This document shows, in pieces, positions 23,073 through 35,211 of a stretch of 64,000 nucleotides of DNA. Each line of letters starts with the position of its first letter. The stretch's first letter is position 1. A program made the translations under genes and the position numbers. Below the pieces are notes generated by a model. The model did not search any database and had not been told where the DNA came from. It was given only the letters and a program-made list of their open reading frames with translations. This stretch comes from Nicotiana tabacum (Eukaryota > Streptophyta > Magnoliopsida > Solanales > Solanaceae). Where the stretch lies: positions 70,352,697 through 70,416,696 of the forward strand of contig NC_134089.1 in assembly GCF_000715075.1 (NCBI RefSeq), in the 5' to 3' direction.

Positions 23073-24286
23073 TACTGCATATAAATTCTTAGATACCATG
23101 ATTAGGTTCTTGTTCATACTTACTCAGCTACGCTTAGTTAAACTACTGATGCATGAAAAAGAGTATCAATGGTCTCATCCTGCTTTAAACAAACTGGTTA
23201 TAATCCCTGCATATCTTTGCAATATTTAGAACAACACGTTTTGGGTAAAAAAATAATCTCCAAACTATTTTAATAATTCTGAGTAATTACAGCATATTAC
23301 TTTACGCCTATGCAAGCCTTAGGCAATCACTTAAATAAAATCAGAACCGTCTCTATGATTAGTGTTTAACTATCAACTGTTAAAATCAGTAGGCAAGCCT
23401 GATTTGGACTTCTTATCTGAGTTATGTGATAAGTCTAATCCTGTTGTTGTCACTTAGATACCATGTTGTAGGATTCTGAGTTAAAATGTGGACCTTATTT
23501 GTGTATGAGTCGTGTTGTCTATGTGCATTACTTGTGGAGGTATACCTGAGCCTTTTATCTGCTTCTCTATGTTTTCACCTCTAAATACAGTCCTATGTGT
23601 TCTTATTTGTTGCCTAGCATTTTTCCTTTAAACCTAAGGGTCTGCCGAGAACCTCCCTCATAGGATAGAAGTCCTAAATTCCTCCGGGACTGATAGGAAG
23701 GGATGGGTAACAACATGCAATAGGGGGTCGAGACCAACCCTTGCTTTAATTACCTTCACAGGGCGGGAAAGGGTAGTTATGGATATGATGACCGGTGCAT
23801 TAATGCCACGTATATCCCTTCTTTGAGGAGTGCCATACTGGGTATTGCATTGATGTGATCCATATTATAATCAAACCTAGGACCCCCTCCCCCTTTTATG
23901 CTTAGATTGTAATTCTTTTCAAAAAGTCTTGATTTTCATTAATTGTTTTTCAAACACCTGTGTATCAAAACTTAAATCCATATTATGTGAGCCCTACTTG
24001 TCTATTTTCTAATTATACAAATTTATAAAAAACGTTTTGGCCGGGAATCACACTAGTGGATCCTGAGGGGTGCCTAACACCTTCCCCTTAGGATAATTTC
24101 AAGCCCTTACCTTGTCTTTGGTTATCAAACATAGTTATAAATAAATCCCCATAGGTGTCCTAACGCACCTTAAATCGTTAGGTGGCAACTCTTCAAAAAT
24201 GCAAACCCCTTTCCCAAAAGGAAAGAGTTGTCCCATACCAAAATGTCATAAACTTGATTTCCGTAAAGGGAAAATGGGGTGCGACA

Positions 24287-25622
24287 AAAGGACTTACAAA
24301 ATTTTCATACTTGTTGAGGTCTTACAGTTTGTCATGCATGTTGAGGTCTTACAGTTTGTGTTGCTATGTAGAATAGATCTGGTTATGCCGAGTCTGTCCA
24401 CACGAGGTCTTATAGCTTCGGGTTTTCTAGTGTTCGGCGATTGCATATAGTCTCCTAGTCATCCAGTTTGCTTTGGCTCGAAGGCCATTATTCATGAGCT
24501 CGGAGTTACCTTGATGAAGATTTATGAGCCCGGAGTTCCGACCCTAGGGTCGTGTGGGTGCCAAATTATTGACGCTAAGTCTTCGAGTATTTCGAGATGC
24601 ATTTGGCGGGCACGACTATTTGGATCGTTTGGCCCGGTACATGATTCCCTATTGAGGCTCAATCTGCCATTCCCCGACCCTTCGAACAGACGGCGCATTC
24701 AAAAAAAAGGGCAGGGGGGGTGTCCTTCATCATTTGATTGCAGAAGAAGGCCTGTGATCTTGTCCGATCCTCCTCAGGGGTACGTTGCTCTGCTAAGTAC
24801 CTTGCTAGCGAGACCCACTTTGGGGAGAAAGTCTGGCATAGGGGAAAGAGCGTAGAGGTTTCTGTTAAGGCGTTGATGTCTCCGGGCAGAGTTAGAACTC
24901 CCGAACGCCCTGACCCGGTGTCTGCATACATGGTAGTGAAAAATAACGAAGGAGGGAGGCAGGTTTTCTTTACCGCAGGATGTGTAGGAGATGTATCATG
25001 TGATGAGGGATTTTCCCTTGTCGCGTATTGCTTCCCACCAATGGTTTTAACTCCGTTCCTATGTGGGATTTCATCTTTTTGGCGAAGTGGGGGTGGACCT
25101 GTCCTCGGGTGATGCACCCGTGGTCATCTAGATAAGGCGTCCATGCCTTGCGTCTCCTCTGATACTATGGAACTTGGTGTTTCGATCTGGGCCAGTCACG
25201 CCGTATTGAGAAAATGGTCTTTATACTTGTCGTAGCGATCGCCGTTTGGAATCTACCAAAGATTTGAGAGGTGGTTGGGTTTTGACCCGGTGGTCCGAGC
25301 AGCCTCATCATCCTTGGCCCATCGGTGTTGATCGAGCCACCTGCACTCATGTGCACATGTTTTATTTAACATGGATCGAGTGAGGAAGAAGGTTACTGGT
25401 GCAACATTGTGAGGTAAAGACGAGGTCTTGGTACCCTCTTTGCTGAGTGCAAGGGCGTCCTTGGGGGTATATCCCTAGATCTTCCTTTCTCCGATGGCGA
25501 GAAATTTGGCTCTCCCTTTTACAAGTCCTTGGAAAGGGTCGTCGCTCCTATATTATCATGGTAATACGCTGCGTCCCGTTTGCTTCACTCCTCCTGGCCG
25601 CCTTCCACACAGGGGACTTAAC
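24287..25622 (-). other. Post-gag spacer of B1
   Basis: Holds a short array of the gttgaggtcttacagtttg repeat (24311-24366), as in element B. There is a minus-strand frame at 24659-25117 without a recognised domain. No pol sequence follows gag, as in B, which supports pol-lessness as a family trait rather than a private deletion. Confidence 0.5.
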
Positions 25623-27110
25623 TCAAATTCGGTCACTCGTTAGTTCTCGGCGGTGTTTTTTGTTGAGTAGCTTGGCGTCTTTCCTTTGGAGCTGGTAGCT
25701 ATATTTCATCTCGTGGCCGCACTTACTATGTACTTCCCATGTCAGGTTGTGATTCCTTTGAGAAAAATTCGGCTGAGTTGGTTCGATCCATTTGACGTCT
25801 CTGGTTTCGCCTATGGCAAACACGGTGCTTGGTATAACGATGTGGAAATTGTACTCTGATGGGCGAGGCGCCCTTTTCCAGCCATGCGTCCTTGTCGAAT
25901 CTGGCCCCGTTATCGATTCCTCGATGATATTGTCCTCAGTCCATTCTACGATCGTTCCGAGGTAGATTGCATCTCGTGGAATCCCTCCTGTTCGCGGCAC
26001 ACGGGTGGTACCTTCTTCTGTTTGGCATTGGTTTCTTTGACAGGAGCCTGTTTGGGTAAGCTGAGCCCGGGGAGGCTCCCGAGCGGTCATCCATGACCCT
26101 GGTTGGCGATCGATGCCGAGTATGGGCATCCGACCAGGTTTTGGCTGGGTACCTGATCAAGTTTTGTTTGAAATACCTTGAGATCGTCGGGCTCGGTTTG
26201 CTTATGCTTTGAGTGAAGGCCTGTATTTCCCAGTCATCTGAGACCAGGGATAATCCCATTCATTCTATCAGGGGATGAGGTGCGAATTCCCGTAGCGTTT
26301 CATTCTCCCTTTGGTCAGCTCTGGATGCACCGAGCTTTCTCTTCGTTGTTTCGATGGCACCGGCGCGTGCCTTAATGGAGGAATCTGCCGATAGGGTAGG
26401 CGAGTTTATGGTATCGGGCGCTAGGTTATGATGACACATCATGGTTCCTTTCAAGATTGTTTCCCGGAACCTCTTCAAATAGATGGGCTCAATCTCATCA
26501 TCTTTTGGGTCGTTGCCTTTTCCCGCGCACGTATAGGTGGTGATGCGTTCGTTGGGATCTGAGGTTCTATTGTACATAGGGGGTTCTGGCGTTCTAGGCT
26601 TCTTTGAAATGGGTTCCGGGGCCACTTCTCTGGGGAACGGCCATTGCACGAACTTCCACGAACCTAATTCGATCCCTTATGAGAAATCCCCAAGCACCTT
26701 TGCTATGGCAGGGTTGGTTACCGATCCGTTGCTGCTTGATCCTTCGGGTACTTGGTCGACGGGGGAGTTGTTTCCGGCGCCGTTGTGCCGGGAGTCTTCC
26801 GATGACTTTGTAACTGAGCGATGGCCAACTATTGTGCCTGCAACATTTCAAAAATAACATTAGGATTAATTTCCTATTCTTCTCGGGCTGGGGTTTTTTG
26901 GGCATCCTGTTAGTCGCCACGCTGTATGCTTCCATTGGTGTGTGAGGTTTTGCCGTCCTGTTGGGCGTCTTACGAAACCGCATCCGCCGGAATCAGTCCA
27001 GGTGCGTTATCGGGGTTCCGCGGTGTCGCGCCAGTGACTCGAACAGTCATACCATTTTCTTCGTGGTTTTTGAGGTTGTCGTTCTCGATTCTATTTACCG
27101 AGCCAGACAT
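25623..27110 (-). pseudogene. gag: Gag of B1 (broken)
   Basis: The start at 27110 reads MSGSVNRIENDNLKNHEENG, the same as the B copy. Stops and shifts are frequent. The core domain lies at 26260-26649 (EVAPEPISKKPRTPEPPMYN, DPNERITTYTCAGKGND, KGTMMCHHNLAPDTI), and the distal part with a degenerate finger region is at 25623-26129. It would have formed the particle capsid. It is less intact than the B gag. Confidence 0.75.
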
Positions 27111-27206
27111 TTTGACCTGAAATCAAGAGATCTTGGACAAGAAAAAGTTTGAAAGATTTGTGTTTTTGTAACGAAACCAGCAAGAAAATAATCACTATTA
27201 TTTTTA

Positions 27207-27224
27207 GCCCTAAGGTGGTCGCCA
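27207..27224 (-). other. Primer-binding site of B1
   Basis: The minus strand reads TGGCGACCACCTTAGGGC directly after the LTR. The B copy reads TGGCGCCCACCATGGGGC. The cognate tRNA was not identified. Confidence 0.6.
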
Positions 27225-27227
27225 AAC

Positions 27228-27982
27228 TATTTACTGTGAAAATGGTAACAATAATTAAATTTGTAAATGGGATTCTAAAAATACGTGATCTATTTTTATT
27301 CTAGTTGTTAGAGCAGTTGATGCTAAGGATATGAAGTTTAACGATAAAATACAAGCTAAAATGGGTCAGTAATCAAACCAAGGGGCCTGCTGCCCTGGCT
27401 TCGGATTGGTCGATGGATGACCTCAAGGTCTATACATGGGCTCGATCTCGAGCTAACGGGGTAGCCAGGAATGGGATAACAGTTTAGATATGATTAAATA
27501 GGGCTCTTTATGGCCAATACCAGGCAATAAGTGAAGAACAAGTGAGAGAGTAGAAGAGGATAAAGTGGTCTCGAGCTAGCAAGAACGAGCAAGTTAGAGA
27601 GAAAGAGAGAGAGAGAGAGATATTATTGATCTAGTGGAGAATAGTTAGCGCAACATCAGCCCCTTACAAAGTAGTGTGGGTTCCCTTTATATTGGAGTGG
27701 AACCCGGTTATAGTACAACATGTATTAATTGTAAAGTATGGAGATGGGATGGTGAGATGCGACGCTTCGGCATAAGCTCTGGATAGGTCGGCTCTGTCAG
27801 ATTTAGTTGTATGCCTTGGGAGCTTCCCCTTCTGTTCTAGCCTCGACCTCCATCTTCTTCTAGCCGGGCCTCGACGATCCCTGAGGGAGGGGACTCAGTC
27901 GCGGCTGCACATCCTCGAGGTCTCGAGGCATTCTTCCGAAGTGGTTTGATAGCGAGGAATTAAGTCCTCTAATTTCACCACA
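27228..27982 (-). repeat. 5' LTR of B1 (755 bp)
   Basis: Starts TGTGGTGAAATTAG at 27982 and ends near CAGTAAATA at 27228 on the minus strand. It aligns throughout with the LTRs of B. A TATA-like AATATAAAG lies near 27692-27701, and a GA-rich run at 27597-27620 recurs in B. Confidence 0.8.
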
Positions 27983-28732
27983 TACAATCCTCGCAGATAA
28001 TTATTGAGCTTTGACAGCATGTAGAGCATGTGAGAGATTTTTTGAGGGTTGTAACCTGTTGTTGCAAATGTGGTTGGTGGAGCATCTTTTCCATCTCCAT
28101 AGATACATGAACCACGACTTAACGGGACTCAGTTGCATTGAGGAATATGGGACTAGGATAAGTGGTTATGAATTACGAGAAGGTACTGAGGCCAGTTTCA
28201 TGCATCTTTGCTCGTTAACTATAAATCAAATTGAGTGGACTTTCAGTTGGCTCTCGGTCAATGAGGTTATGTACATGTCTGCCGATGTTTTCTTTTTGTT
28301 ATTGATGGGTATTCAGAGTTTTTAGCCTTATGCCCTACACCAGGTTTTGCGTCTGTTGGGGAGGTATCAGATAGTTCCGCATGATGAAGATTTGAGTTCA
28401 CAAGTGGTTGAGTTGCACCTAGGGGCTACTTTTCCCGAAGAAATATTTCGCCAGATCTGGCATAAGTGTAGCTTTTTGGAGCAAAACACTTTGGTGCGAG
28501 ATTTATTAATAGGGGAAGTGGAATTTTGTTACATGACATGGAATGGTAAAAGCGTTTGGGTAAATCAAGATCCAGAAAGACTCACCAAAAGGCCATATAT
28601 CTAGCCGTTCACAGATGAAGCAAAAAAGCAATAGGCATGGGCAGCCAAAGCAGAAGAATATCTGGTCACCATTGGTAAACTAAATGAGCAATTGAGAGAC
28701 CTTAGCTTTGAAAAGGATTTGCAAGGGGAGGA
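27983..28732 (+). pseudogene. H: fragment of an Ogre ORF1 (DUF7745-like)
   Basis: The plus frame reads TILADNY, a stop, then ALTACRACERFFEGCNLLLQ and so on. It matches the FEGCNILLHLWLMEHL part of ORF1 in element A and its downstream half, including a block QIEWTFSWLSVNEVMYMSAD parallel to A's QVQWIFEWFPTEEFIARSRD. It ends in a coil start (KLNEQLRDLSFEKDL). Stops at 28325 and 28604 break it. It is cut on the left by the B1 LTR and on the right by the LTR of element C. Confidence 0.75.
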
Positions 28733-31365
28733 TGCAACGACCCGGCCGGTCGTTTTGAGAATTAACGCCCCGATCCCCTATTAACTACTTTCCCCTCATT
28801 TGTTTCTGCTATTGTGATTTGCTGGGAAGATTCTTTTTGAGTTTCGGAGTATTTTTGGACATTTAGTCCCTAAACGAGAGCTTAAGCTTTAGAATTTGGA
28901 CCGTAGTTGGAACAGTGTAAAGTCGTCCTCGGAATGGAATTTTGTCATTTTCTGTTAGCTCCGTTGGGTGATTTTAGGCTTAGGGGCATGTTCAGATTGG
29001 GTTTTGGAGGCCCGTAGCTTATTTAGGCTTGAAATGCCGAAAGTTGGATTTTGAAGTTTATGGATCCATAGTGAGATTTTGATATCGGGGTTAGAATCCG
29101 ATTCCGAAAGTTGGAATAGTTCCGTAGTGCCGAACGTGACTAGTGTGCAAAATTTGAGGTCAATTGGACATGGTTTGGTTGGTTTCGTCATAGGTTTTAG
29201 AATTCTTAAGATTTCACGTTCATTAGGCTTGGATTGGAGGGTGATTTGTGGTTTTAGCATTGTTTGATGTGATTTTAGGGTTCGACTGAGTTCGTATGAT
29301 GTTTTAGGATTGGTTGGTATGTTTGGTTGAGGTCCCGAGAGCCTTGGGTGAGTTTCAGATGGTTAGCAGAATTGAATTTGGACTTAGGCAATTTCTGAAA
29401 TTTTACTGAACATGTTGTTTTTGCACCTGCGGATATTGGGCCGCATGTGTGGCGCCGTAGAAGCGATTTGGCAACCGCAGATGTGGTCTGAGGCTTGAAG
29501 GCTGCTGGTCGCAGATACGGCTCAAGGACCGCATAAGTGGGAGCACATCTACAAGGAATGGGGCGCAGATGCGGCGTCAAGGGGTTTAATGAAATTCCGC
29601 AGGTGCGGGTCCCCAACCACAGAAGCGGGACCGAATTACAGAAGCGTCCCCATAATCGCAAATGTGGTAATCGATGGGCAGAAATATGAAATTTTGAGGG
29701 TTTGAGTTCATAACTTCTAAAATTGATTTTGAGCTCGGGAGAGGGCGATTGCTTGAGAGATTTTGAGACATTAATCTATTATTATTTTTCTCATATAATT
29801 TCGGGTTTAGGGTGAAAATTTGGGAAAATTTGAGAAAAGTTCTTAGGCTTAATTTTGGAACTTTGATCGAGATTTTTGTATCCGATTTGAGTGAATTTTG
29901 TATGGGTAGACTCGTGAGTGAATGGGTGTTCATAATCTGTAAATTTTACCCGATTCCAAGACGTGGGCCCGGGGAGGATTTTTGGGGTGGTTTTTCTATT
30001 TTCTTGCCTTAACTCCTATTTCATTAGCTAAATTAGTTGTTTGTAGTTTTATTTACGTTATGTAATTTATTTGATTAGATTTGGGTCACTCGGAGTTGGA
30101 TACTCGTGGCAAGAGCGTGATATCAGATTGATTTTTGAGCTGGTTCGAGGTAAATGGCTTACTTAACCTTGTATGGGGGAACTCCCCTTAGGATTTTGGT
30201 ACTGTTGTTATTTGAATGCCGTGTATGTGAGGCGACGAGTACCTACACATGCTAATTGTTGAAAAACCCCATTTTCGTTAAGTAAATATCTATGTTTTCT
30301 TTTAACTAAGCAACACTAGTATATGAAACCTCATATTTATCTTAGGAAAAGCATGCTTACGTGAGTTAATTGTCTTACCTGCTTTAACTACTTAGTTGAA
30401 TATTGTGTAGCATGTTTAGAGTAGAAATTCCTGTCTTTCCTGATATGAAATTTAATAGAATTGTAGAATCCTTTTTTGAGACTGTTGTGTATTTACTTTG
30501 GGACTGCAGATCAGTATTCAGGGAGATCCCCCTGTATGTTTATTTTGGGACTACGGATCGATATTCCGGGAGATTCCCCTACACATTCATAATTAGGACT
30601 ACGGGACGATATCCTGGGAGATCCCCCTGTACTAGATATTTACTTTGGGATTACTGATCAGTATTCCGGGAGATTACCCTACATATTTACGATTTGGACT
30701 ATGGGACGATATCCTAAGAGATCCCCTGTTGCTATCTCTGTGTACTAAGTTATATTCTTTCTGTGATTTTATTCTTCATCGACTGTTAATATTTTAATTA
30801 TACTGTCACATTTCATACTGTTTTTACCTTGTTATATATATATAACTAGTAGGGCCCTGACCTTTCTCGTCACTACTCGACCGAGGTTTGTCTTGGCACT
30901 TACTGGGTACCATTGTGGTGTACTCATGCCCTTTCCTGCACATGTTTTTCATGCGCAGATCCAGATTCTACTTCTCAGCCATACTTCCAGTGAGGCGAGG
31001 CGATCCAAAGAGTTCGAGGTATATCTGCCGCATCCGCAGACCTAGAAGTCCTTCTCTATTCCTCCTTTAGTTACAGACTTCCTGTATTTTTTCTTCGTTG
31101 TTAGACTTTCTGGAGATTAGATACACTATGTACTTCTGTAGCTTGTGATTTCATGAGATTCCGGATTTTGGGAGTGTTATGTTTAGTTGAGAGAGTGTTA
31201 TTATTGTAAATTGATGAGCAACATTTTAAACTCCTTTACTATATTTTCCTGTTACTCGTTAGTTTCACATTTTTATTTCATTCCTGAGGTATTGTTAGGC
31301 TTGCCTAGTCGTAGAGACTAGGTGCCATCATGACAGTTCACAGAGAGAGAAATTGGGTCGTGACA
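28733..31365 (+). repeat. 5' LTR of C (2.6 kb)
   Basis: Starts TGCAACGACC (family consensus TGTAACGACC) and ends GGGTCGTGACA just before the primer site. It holds a cluster of CCGCA-x-TGCGG-like short dyads (29430-29660), a tandem repeat of about 60 bp (30490-30735) and a TATA-rich run (30833-30844) that probably marks the U3/R promoter. Small frames such as 30403-30657 merely read the repeat. Confidence 0.85.
30490..30735. repeat. ~60-bp tandem repeat in LTR C
   Basis: Four to five units containing tttgggactacggatcgata followed by ttccgggagatcccc. The homologous array lies in LTR F at about 60170-60400. Confidence 0.85.
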
Positions 31366-31368
31366 AGT

Positions 31369-31380
31369 TGGTATCAGAGC
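31369..31380 (+). other. Primer-binding site of C (initiator tRNA-Met)
   Basis: TGGTATCAGAGC follows the LTR end by three bases. It is complementary to the 3' end of initiator tRNA-Met, the usual chromovirus primer. Confidence 0.9.
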
Positions 31381-31568
31381 CCTAGGTTCATAGGAGTCAT
31401 GAATCACAAGCTAGTTTATTAGAGTCTCGCGGATCGGTACGGAGACGTCTGTACTTATCTTCGAGAGGCTATGTACCTGTTAGGAAAATTCCACTTCATT
31501 TGATTTTCTTTGTCATACGAGATTATTGATATTAAAACTCTAAATCTCTATCTTCTATTCTCTCACAT

Positions 31569-32431
31569 ATGGTGAGGACACGTGCTACCTGAGATGACCA
31601 GGCACCCGCGCCACCTGCTAGAACTGCCAGAGGTCGGGGCTGGGGTAAAGGTCGAGGATGCGCACGTGGTGCAGCCAGAGCACCTGTGTGAGCTACCACA
31701 GATGAGCCACCAACAACTCCAGTCGGGGGCCAAACACCTTATACGCCTATTGCTACTGCTACTCCAGCTCTCCAGGAGACCCTTGCACAATTCATGAGCA
31801 TGTACACCACTTTAGCTCAGGTATGATTAATTCCCCTTGCTGCAACCGCATCCCATGCCAGGGGAGAAGCACAAACTCCCACCACCCGCACCCTAAAGCA
31901 GCGGGTCCAGGTTGATCAGATCCCAAAGGTTATACCGGTATCGCCTGTAGCCCCAGTTCAGCCCGAGGACAGGGCAACAACTTCGGAGGATGAGAAGTGG
32001 AGGCTTGAGAGATTCAAGAAGTAGAAGCCTCCTACATTCAGTGGTCTAGCATCAGATGATGCTTTTGGATTTCTGGAGAAGTGCAACCGTATCCTCCGCA
32101 CTATGGGTATATCGGGATCAACTGGGGTTTCTTTCACTGCCGTCCAGCTTCGAGGAGTAGCCTAACAGTGGTGGCATACTTTTGAGTTGGACAATTCAGC
32201 TGAGGCAGTTTCCCTCACATGGACCCAGTTTATAGATATGTTCTTGAGGGAGTATATTCCTTATAGCCTCAGGGATTCATGGTGTGCGGAGTTTGAGCAT
32301 TTACGCCAGGGTACTATGACTGTTTCAAAGTATGTTATCCATTTCACTGATTTGGCTAGACATGCACCGGCCTTGGTTTCTACAGTTCGTGAGAGAGTTT
32401 GTCGGTTTATTGAGGGGCTCATGCCAAGGTA
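31569..32431 (+). pseudogene. gag: Gag of C, 5' part (broken)
   Basis: The start reads MVRTRAT and then hits a stop. The next frames are Pro/Ala-rich and Gly/Arg-rich (ARGRGWGKGRGCARGAARAPV). The retrotransposon gag domain is visible in KPPTFSGLASDDAFGFLEKC, QWWHTFELDNSAEAVSLTW, FLREYIPYSLRDSWCAEFEH and LRQGTMTVSKYVIHFTDLAR; its last part is open at 32187-32432. Stops replace probable Arg, Gln and Lys codons. The sequence is cut at 32431 by element G before the zinc knuckle. Confidence 0.8.
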
Positions 32432-34136
32432 AGTCAGCGAACCTTGAATTATGGGAACAATGAACGGGCTTACGAGTAATGAATTACCTGCTCCGCAAGG
32501 CCAACCCTTTCCCTGAGCACTCCCTCCAAACTTGTCCGAAGTTCGCTCAGCTCCTTCTCCTTTCGGGTAGAAGAGGCCTCCGATTCCTGCAGTCTTGAGG
32601 TAAGCTTCGCGAGCTCCTTTTCACGGCATGAAAGCTCCTCTCGGAGCCTAGATAGGGCATGGTCATACATCTCCTTAGACTATGGCAAAATAGAAGAGTG
32701 AGACAAATAAGGAATAATCCTTGAGGCTAAGGAAATATACATAAAAAACTATCACCTGCCGCTGGAACCTCTCCGCTGCCTTGATGGCGCTAGGGGTGTC
32801 GAGATCGATTTCCTTGCTAACATCATCAATATCATCGAGAATGTTTCCAAGCGCACCCCCTGAGAGAACACCCACTTTGGCAGCATTCGGGTCCTAAGCA
32901 TCCCTTAACTCCCCATAGGAGAACTGAGGGCCAAAATTAAGGTCACCCAGGGAATTGATGTCTCCAAAGGGCAACTCCTTCCCCCGGAAAGCCTCGGGCC
33001 TAGACTCTTATAAACCTTCAGCAACAGTCTCCTCGGTGGAGGCTACACCGCGACCAAACGAAGGCTCGGGCACCGCACCCGCACCCTCTTCGAGGCCCTT
33101 TGAGGCATGGGCTCAAGCCAATTCAGCCGACCCCAACTCAGCGCCTTTCAGCTCAAACATTTGGGGAACTCCTGTGCCCGACTTTCTCCTTTGTACCAAA
33201 GGGGCATCATCTCCATCATCTTCCTCGTCATCAAAGCCCACTCTAGAGGCTGAAGACAAGACCTCAACTTCAGCTCAAGATCTACTAGTTTTAGCTTCCT
33301 TCGCCACCGAGGACTCAACGGCCAAACTTTTCTTCCTCTTCTTACCTTTGTCAGGCTTCAGGGCCAATTCCTCACCATCAAGAGGCGGTATCATCTGCAC
33401 TCCGTCACCAAGGCTTATACAAGCATAGTGATCGAAATCTTTCAGCATAAAGGATATGGGAAAGAAATACAGAAACATAGTGAGAATATAGGGTTCGTCC
33501 ACACATGGACGAACCTACTTATCCATCTCGATCCTTGTCCTCATCGGTGCTCGAGAAAAATGATTTTTTGGACTAGTGGTGAAACTTAATCAAACCTCAA
33601 TAAAATCGAGGGCTATACAACCTAATCAAATGGTCGAGGGTAAAGGTCCCACCCTCGACCCCATTAGAAAAGTGGTGGAGCATGAGGACTATCCTCTAGA
33701 AAGATGGATAGATTTGACCGAGTGTCACTTGGTACTTATCGCAGTAATCGAGAATAATCGGATCTATCTTCGAGGAAGAAGGTTTAGAAGAATCGACCGG
33801 ACCCAAAGTGAACGGGCAAGTATATACATAAAGGAAACCAACTTTGTGATCTGTTATGCTCTTACTAGAGCGGGGAATCTCAACCAGCACCGCCTTCCCC
33901 CATCAGCAATCCTTCTTCACTTTGTTTATATCGGTCACTACACTAATATACTAGGACACATGTTCGCATCGTCCCGGAGTAGACGAAGGTTTGTCGACGG
34001 TGAAATCCTTCTACGTGTCGAACCCAATAGGAGTGCACGGCTCAATGGTGGGTATCACTTTGGGTTTTCCTTTGGATGTTTGGGATGATGAGGCAGCCTC
34101 GTATTTCCAAGGAATTGTCTTGGAAGTTCTAGCCAT
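32432..34136 (-). pseudogene. Antisense intron-containing ORF of G (putative gypsy-type transposon domain)
   Basis: Starts at 34136 with MARTSKTIPWKYEA, matching MARTSRTVPQWNDI of the first B ORF. A PF04195-like block follows: GFLYVYTCPFTLGPV... with IDPIILDYCDKYQVTLGQIY. Further on is a basic stretch (PDKGKKRKKS, 33340-33275), then a coiled coil ([20 protein letters not shown], 32670-32470). A clean intron lies at 32680-32755 and another donor (GCAG/GTAATTC) stands at the truncated end. A TATA box is at 34271-34277. Several stops are present. The protein role is unknown; the strand is opposite to the element's gag-bearing sense strand. Confidence 0.65.
32680..32755 (-). other. Intron in the antisense ORF of G
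   Basis: Donor CAG/GTGATAG and acceptor TTGCCATAG/TCTAAGG, 76 bp. The exons join just before (C/S)KEMYDHA, the same place as the putative intron ending at about 40063 in element B. Confidence 0.7.
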
Positions 34137-34474
34137 GGTAATGGTAAAGCTTTTCTGAGAAAGCAGGCAAAGGATCAAGAACGGAAGACAAAAAGAATGT
34201 GAAGGGAGATGGATTTAGCCTTGAAAATTTTCAAATATTGTGAAATTATGGATTATCAAATGGTTGATACATTTATAGGAACCGCGTGGGTAGCGAAACG
34301 GATGAACCAATAGCAGTTCATGGAATTCTCGATAGTCGTGTTTGACGGCGACCCTTGCACGGCTTTTTGAGTATGTCATTTAATACTCTGATGGACTGAC
34401 ATCATAATTATAATGCTTGTGAAGTGGGGGCTCATGATCATTTCCTATCACTTTATTCTATGAAATGCGAGGAC
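34137..34474 (+). other. Spacer and polypurine tract of G
   Basis: The spacer contains the antisense promoter region. It ends in gaaatgcgagga (34462-34473), which with actatc precedes the LTR exactly as in element B. No other feature was seen. Confidence 0.55.
34271..34277 (-). promoter_or_regulatory. TATA box of the antisense ORF in G
   Basis: The minus strand reads TTCCTATAAATG, 141 bp before the MARTSK start codon. The B element has TTCCTATAAATG at the equivalent place. Confidence 0.6.
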
Positions 34475-34478
34475 TATC

Positions 34479-35211
34479 TGTGCAAATCGACGACTCGATT
34501 TCACGACATCTCGAGGGTTTTCAGTAATCGACTCTGAGAATTCTCGACATTTCCACTTCGAGACAATATGAGTAATGACCGGCCTCGAGGAAATGAAATT
34601 AACGGCCTCGACAGATCAGGGTAAAGTTCCCAATGCACATACATATAGCTGGCTAGGTCTAGTGGTATGGTCAGAAAAGCGAATCAAGGCATTAAATGGA
34701 TGTACCAGCCCATATATTTGTAATTAAGGTATTTGTACTATGTTGGGATTTCCTCTCCTATATAAAGGGGATCCTTGTCATTTTGTAAGGTTCTGTTGCT
34801 CCATACTAAATACACTAGAACATTCTCTCTACTCTCTAACACATTCTCTTGGTCTCATTGTCTTATTTATTGCCCATATTTATTGTGTTCTATTTATTGT
34901 TCTTCATTTATTTCTTATTATTGGCCATAAAGAGCCGTCTTTAATTTATTTATAACTGTTAGTCTCCATCGGCCACCTTCTATAGTTCCCAGCCGAGCTT
35001 CATACTCGACCCCAAGGCCCTCGAATAAGCAAGCTCAAGGCCCGGATTGGCAGCGATTCGGTTTTGATTAACATCTCGCTTTTAAGCTCTTATCTCATTT
35101 CTAATTCTTTCACATAGCATCAACTGCCTAACAACTAGCATAAAAAAAGATAACGTATTCTTAGAACCACTAAATTAAATTTAATTATTATTACCATTTT
35201 CCCGATAAACA
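34479..35211 (+). repeat. 3' LTR of G (733 bp)
   Basis: Starts TGTGCAAATCG and ends CCCGATAAACA. A TATA box, CTATATAAAGG, lies near 34759-34769. The layout equals the B LTRs though the sequence is diverged. The following aaggg (35212-35216) is the candidate target duplication. Confidence 0.8.

Larger units (their letters stand above)
7661..24286 (+). mobile_element. A: Ogre-like (Tat lineage) Ty3/gypsy retrotransposon lacking its 5' LTR
   Basis: Order on the plus strand: leader remnant, ORF1 (8150-9750), gag-protease (10155-13493), spacer, pol (13793-17159), repeat-filled 3' UTR, polypurine tract, 3' LTR (19408-24286). An extra ORF before gag, a second RNase H and a long repetitive 3' UTR are Ogre/Tat hallmarks. 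The 5' LTR is not in the window because T1 has inserted into the leader. All coding regions carry several stops or indels, so the copy is dead. The five bases after the LTR (aaagg, 24287-24291) are the candidate target duplication. Confidence 0.85.
19408..24286 (+). repeat. 3' LTR of A (4.9 kb)
   Basis: Begins TGTTGATACC after the polypurine tract and ends GGGGTGCGACA. It contains an AT/TG microsatellite near its start, a perfect 12-bp dyad (20067-20093), a CA-rich run near 21727-21746 and a roughly 43-54-bp tandem repeat (22884-23072). I saw no conserved coding frame across 20500-24000. Confidence 0.8.
24287..27982 (-). mobile_element. B1: 5' half of a pol-less gag retroelement
   Basis: On the minus strand: LTR (27982-27228), primer site, broken gag, and spacer sequence that matches the spacer of element B at about 44395-45130. 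It stops abruptly at the right edge of the A LTR. The simplest reading is that A inserted into B1 and the rest of B1 lies left of the window. Confidence 0.7.
32432..35211 (+). mobile_element. G: 3' half of a B-family retroelement
   Basis: G carries an antisense ORF on the minus strand, a spacer, a polypurine tract and a 3' LTR ending at 35211. Gag, primer site and 5' LTR are missing. Since C also lacks most of pol, I infer that G inserted into C and that one later deletion removed C pol together with the 5' half of G. Confidence 0.7.

Noticed and set aside
24738..25117. Overlapping frames of 124 and 152 codons on both strands
   Set aside because: Post-gag spacer of B1. The equivalent part of B is not open and has no domain.
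33576..34088. 170-codon plus-strand frame
   Set aside because: Shadow of the minus-strand antisense ORF of G, which has the matching family domain and start.
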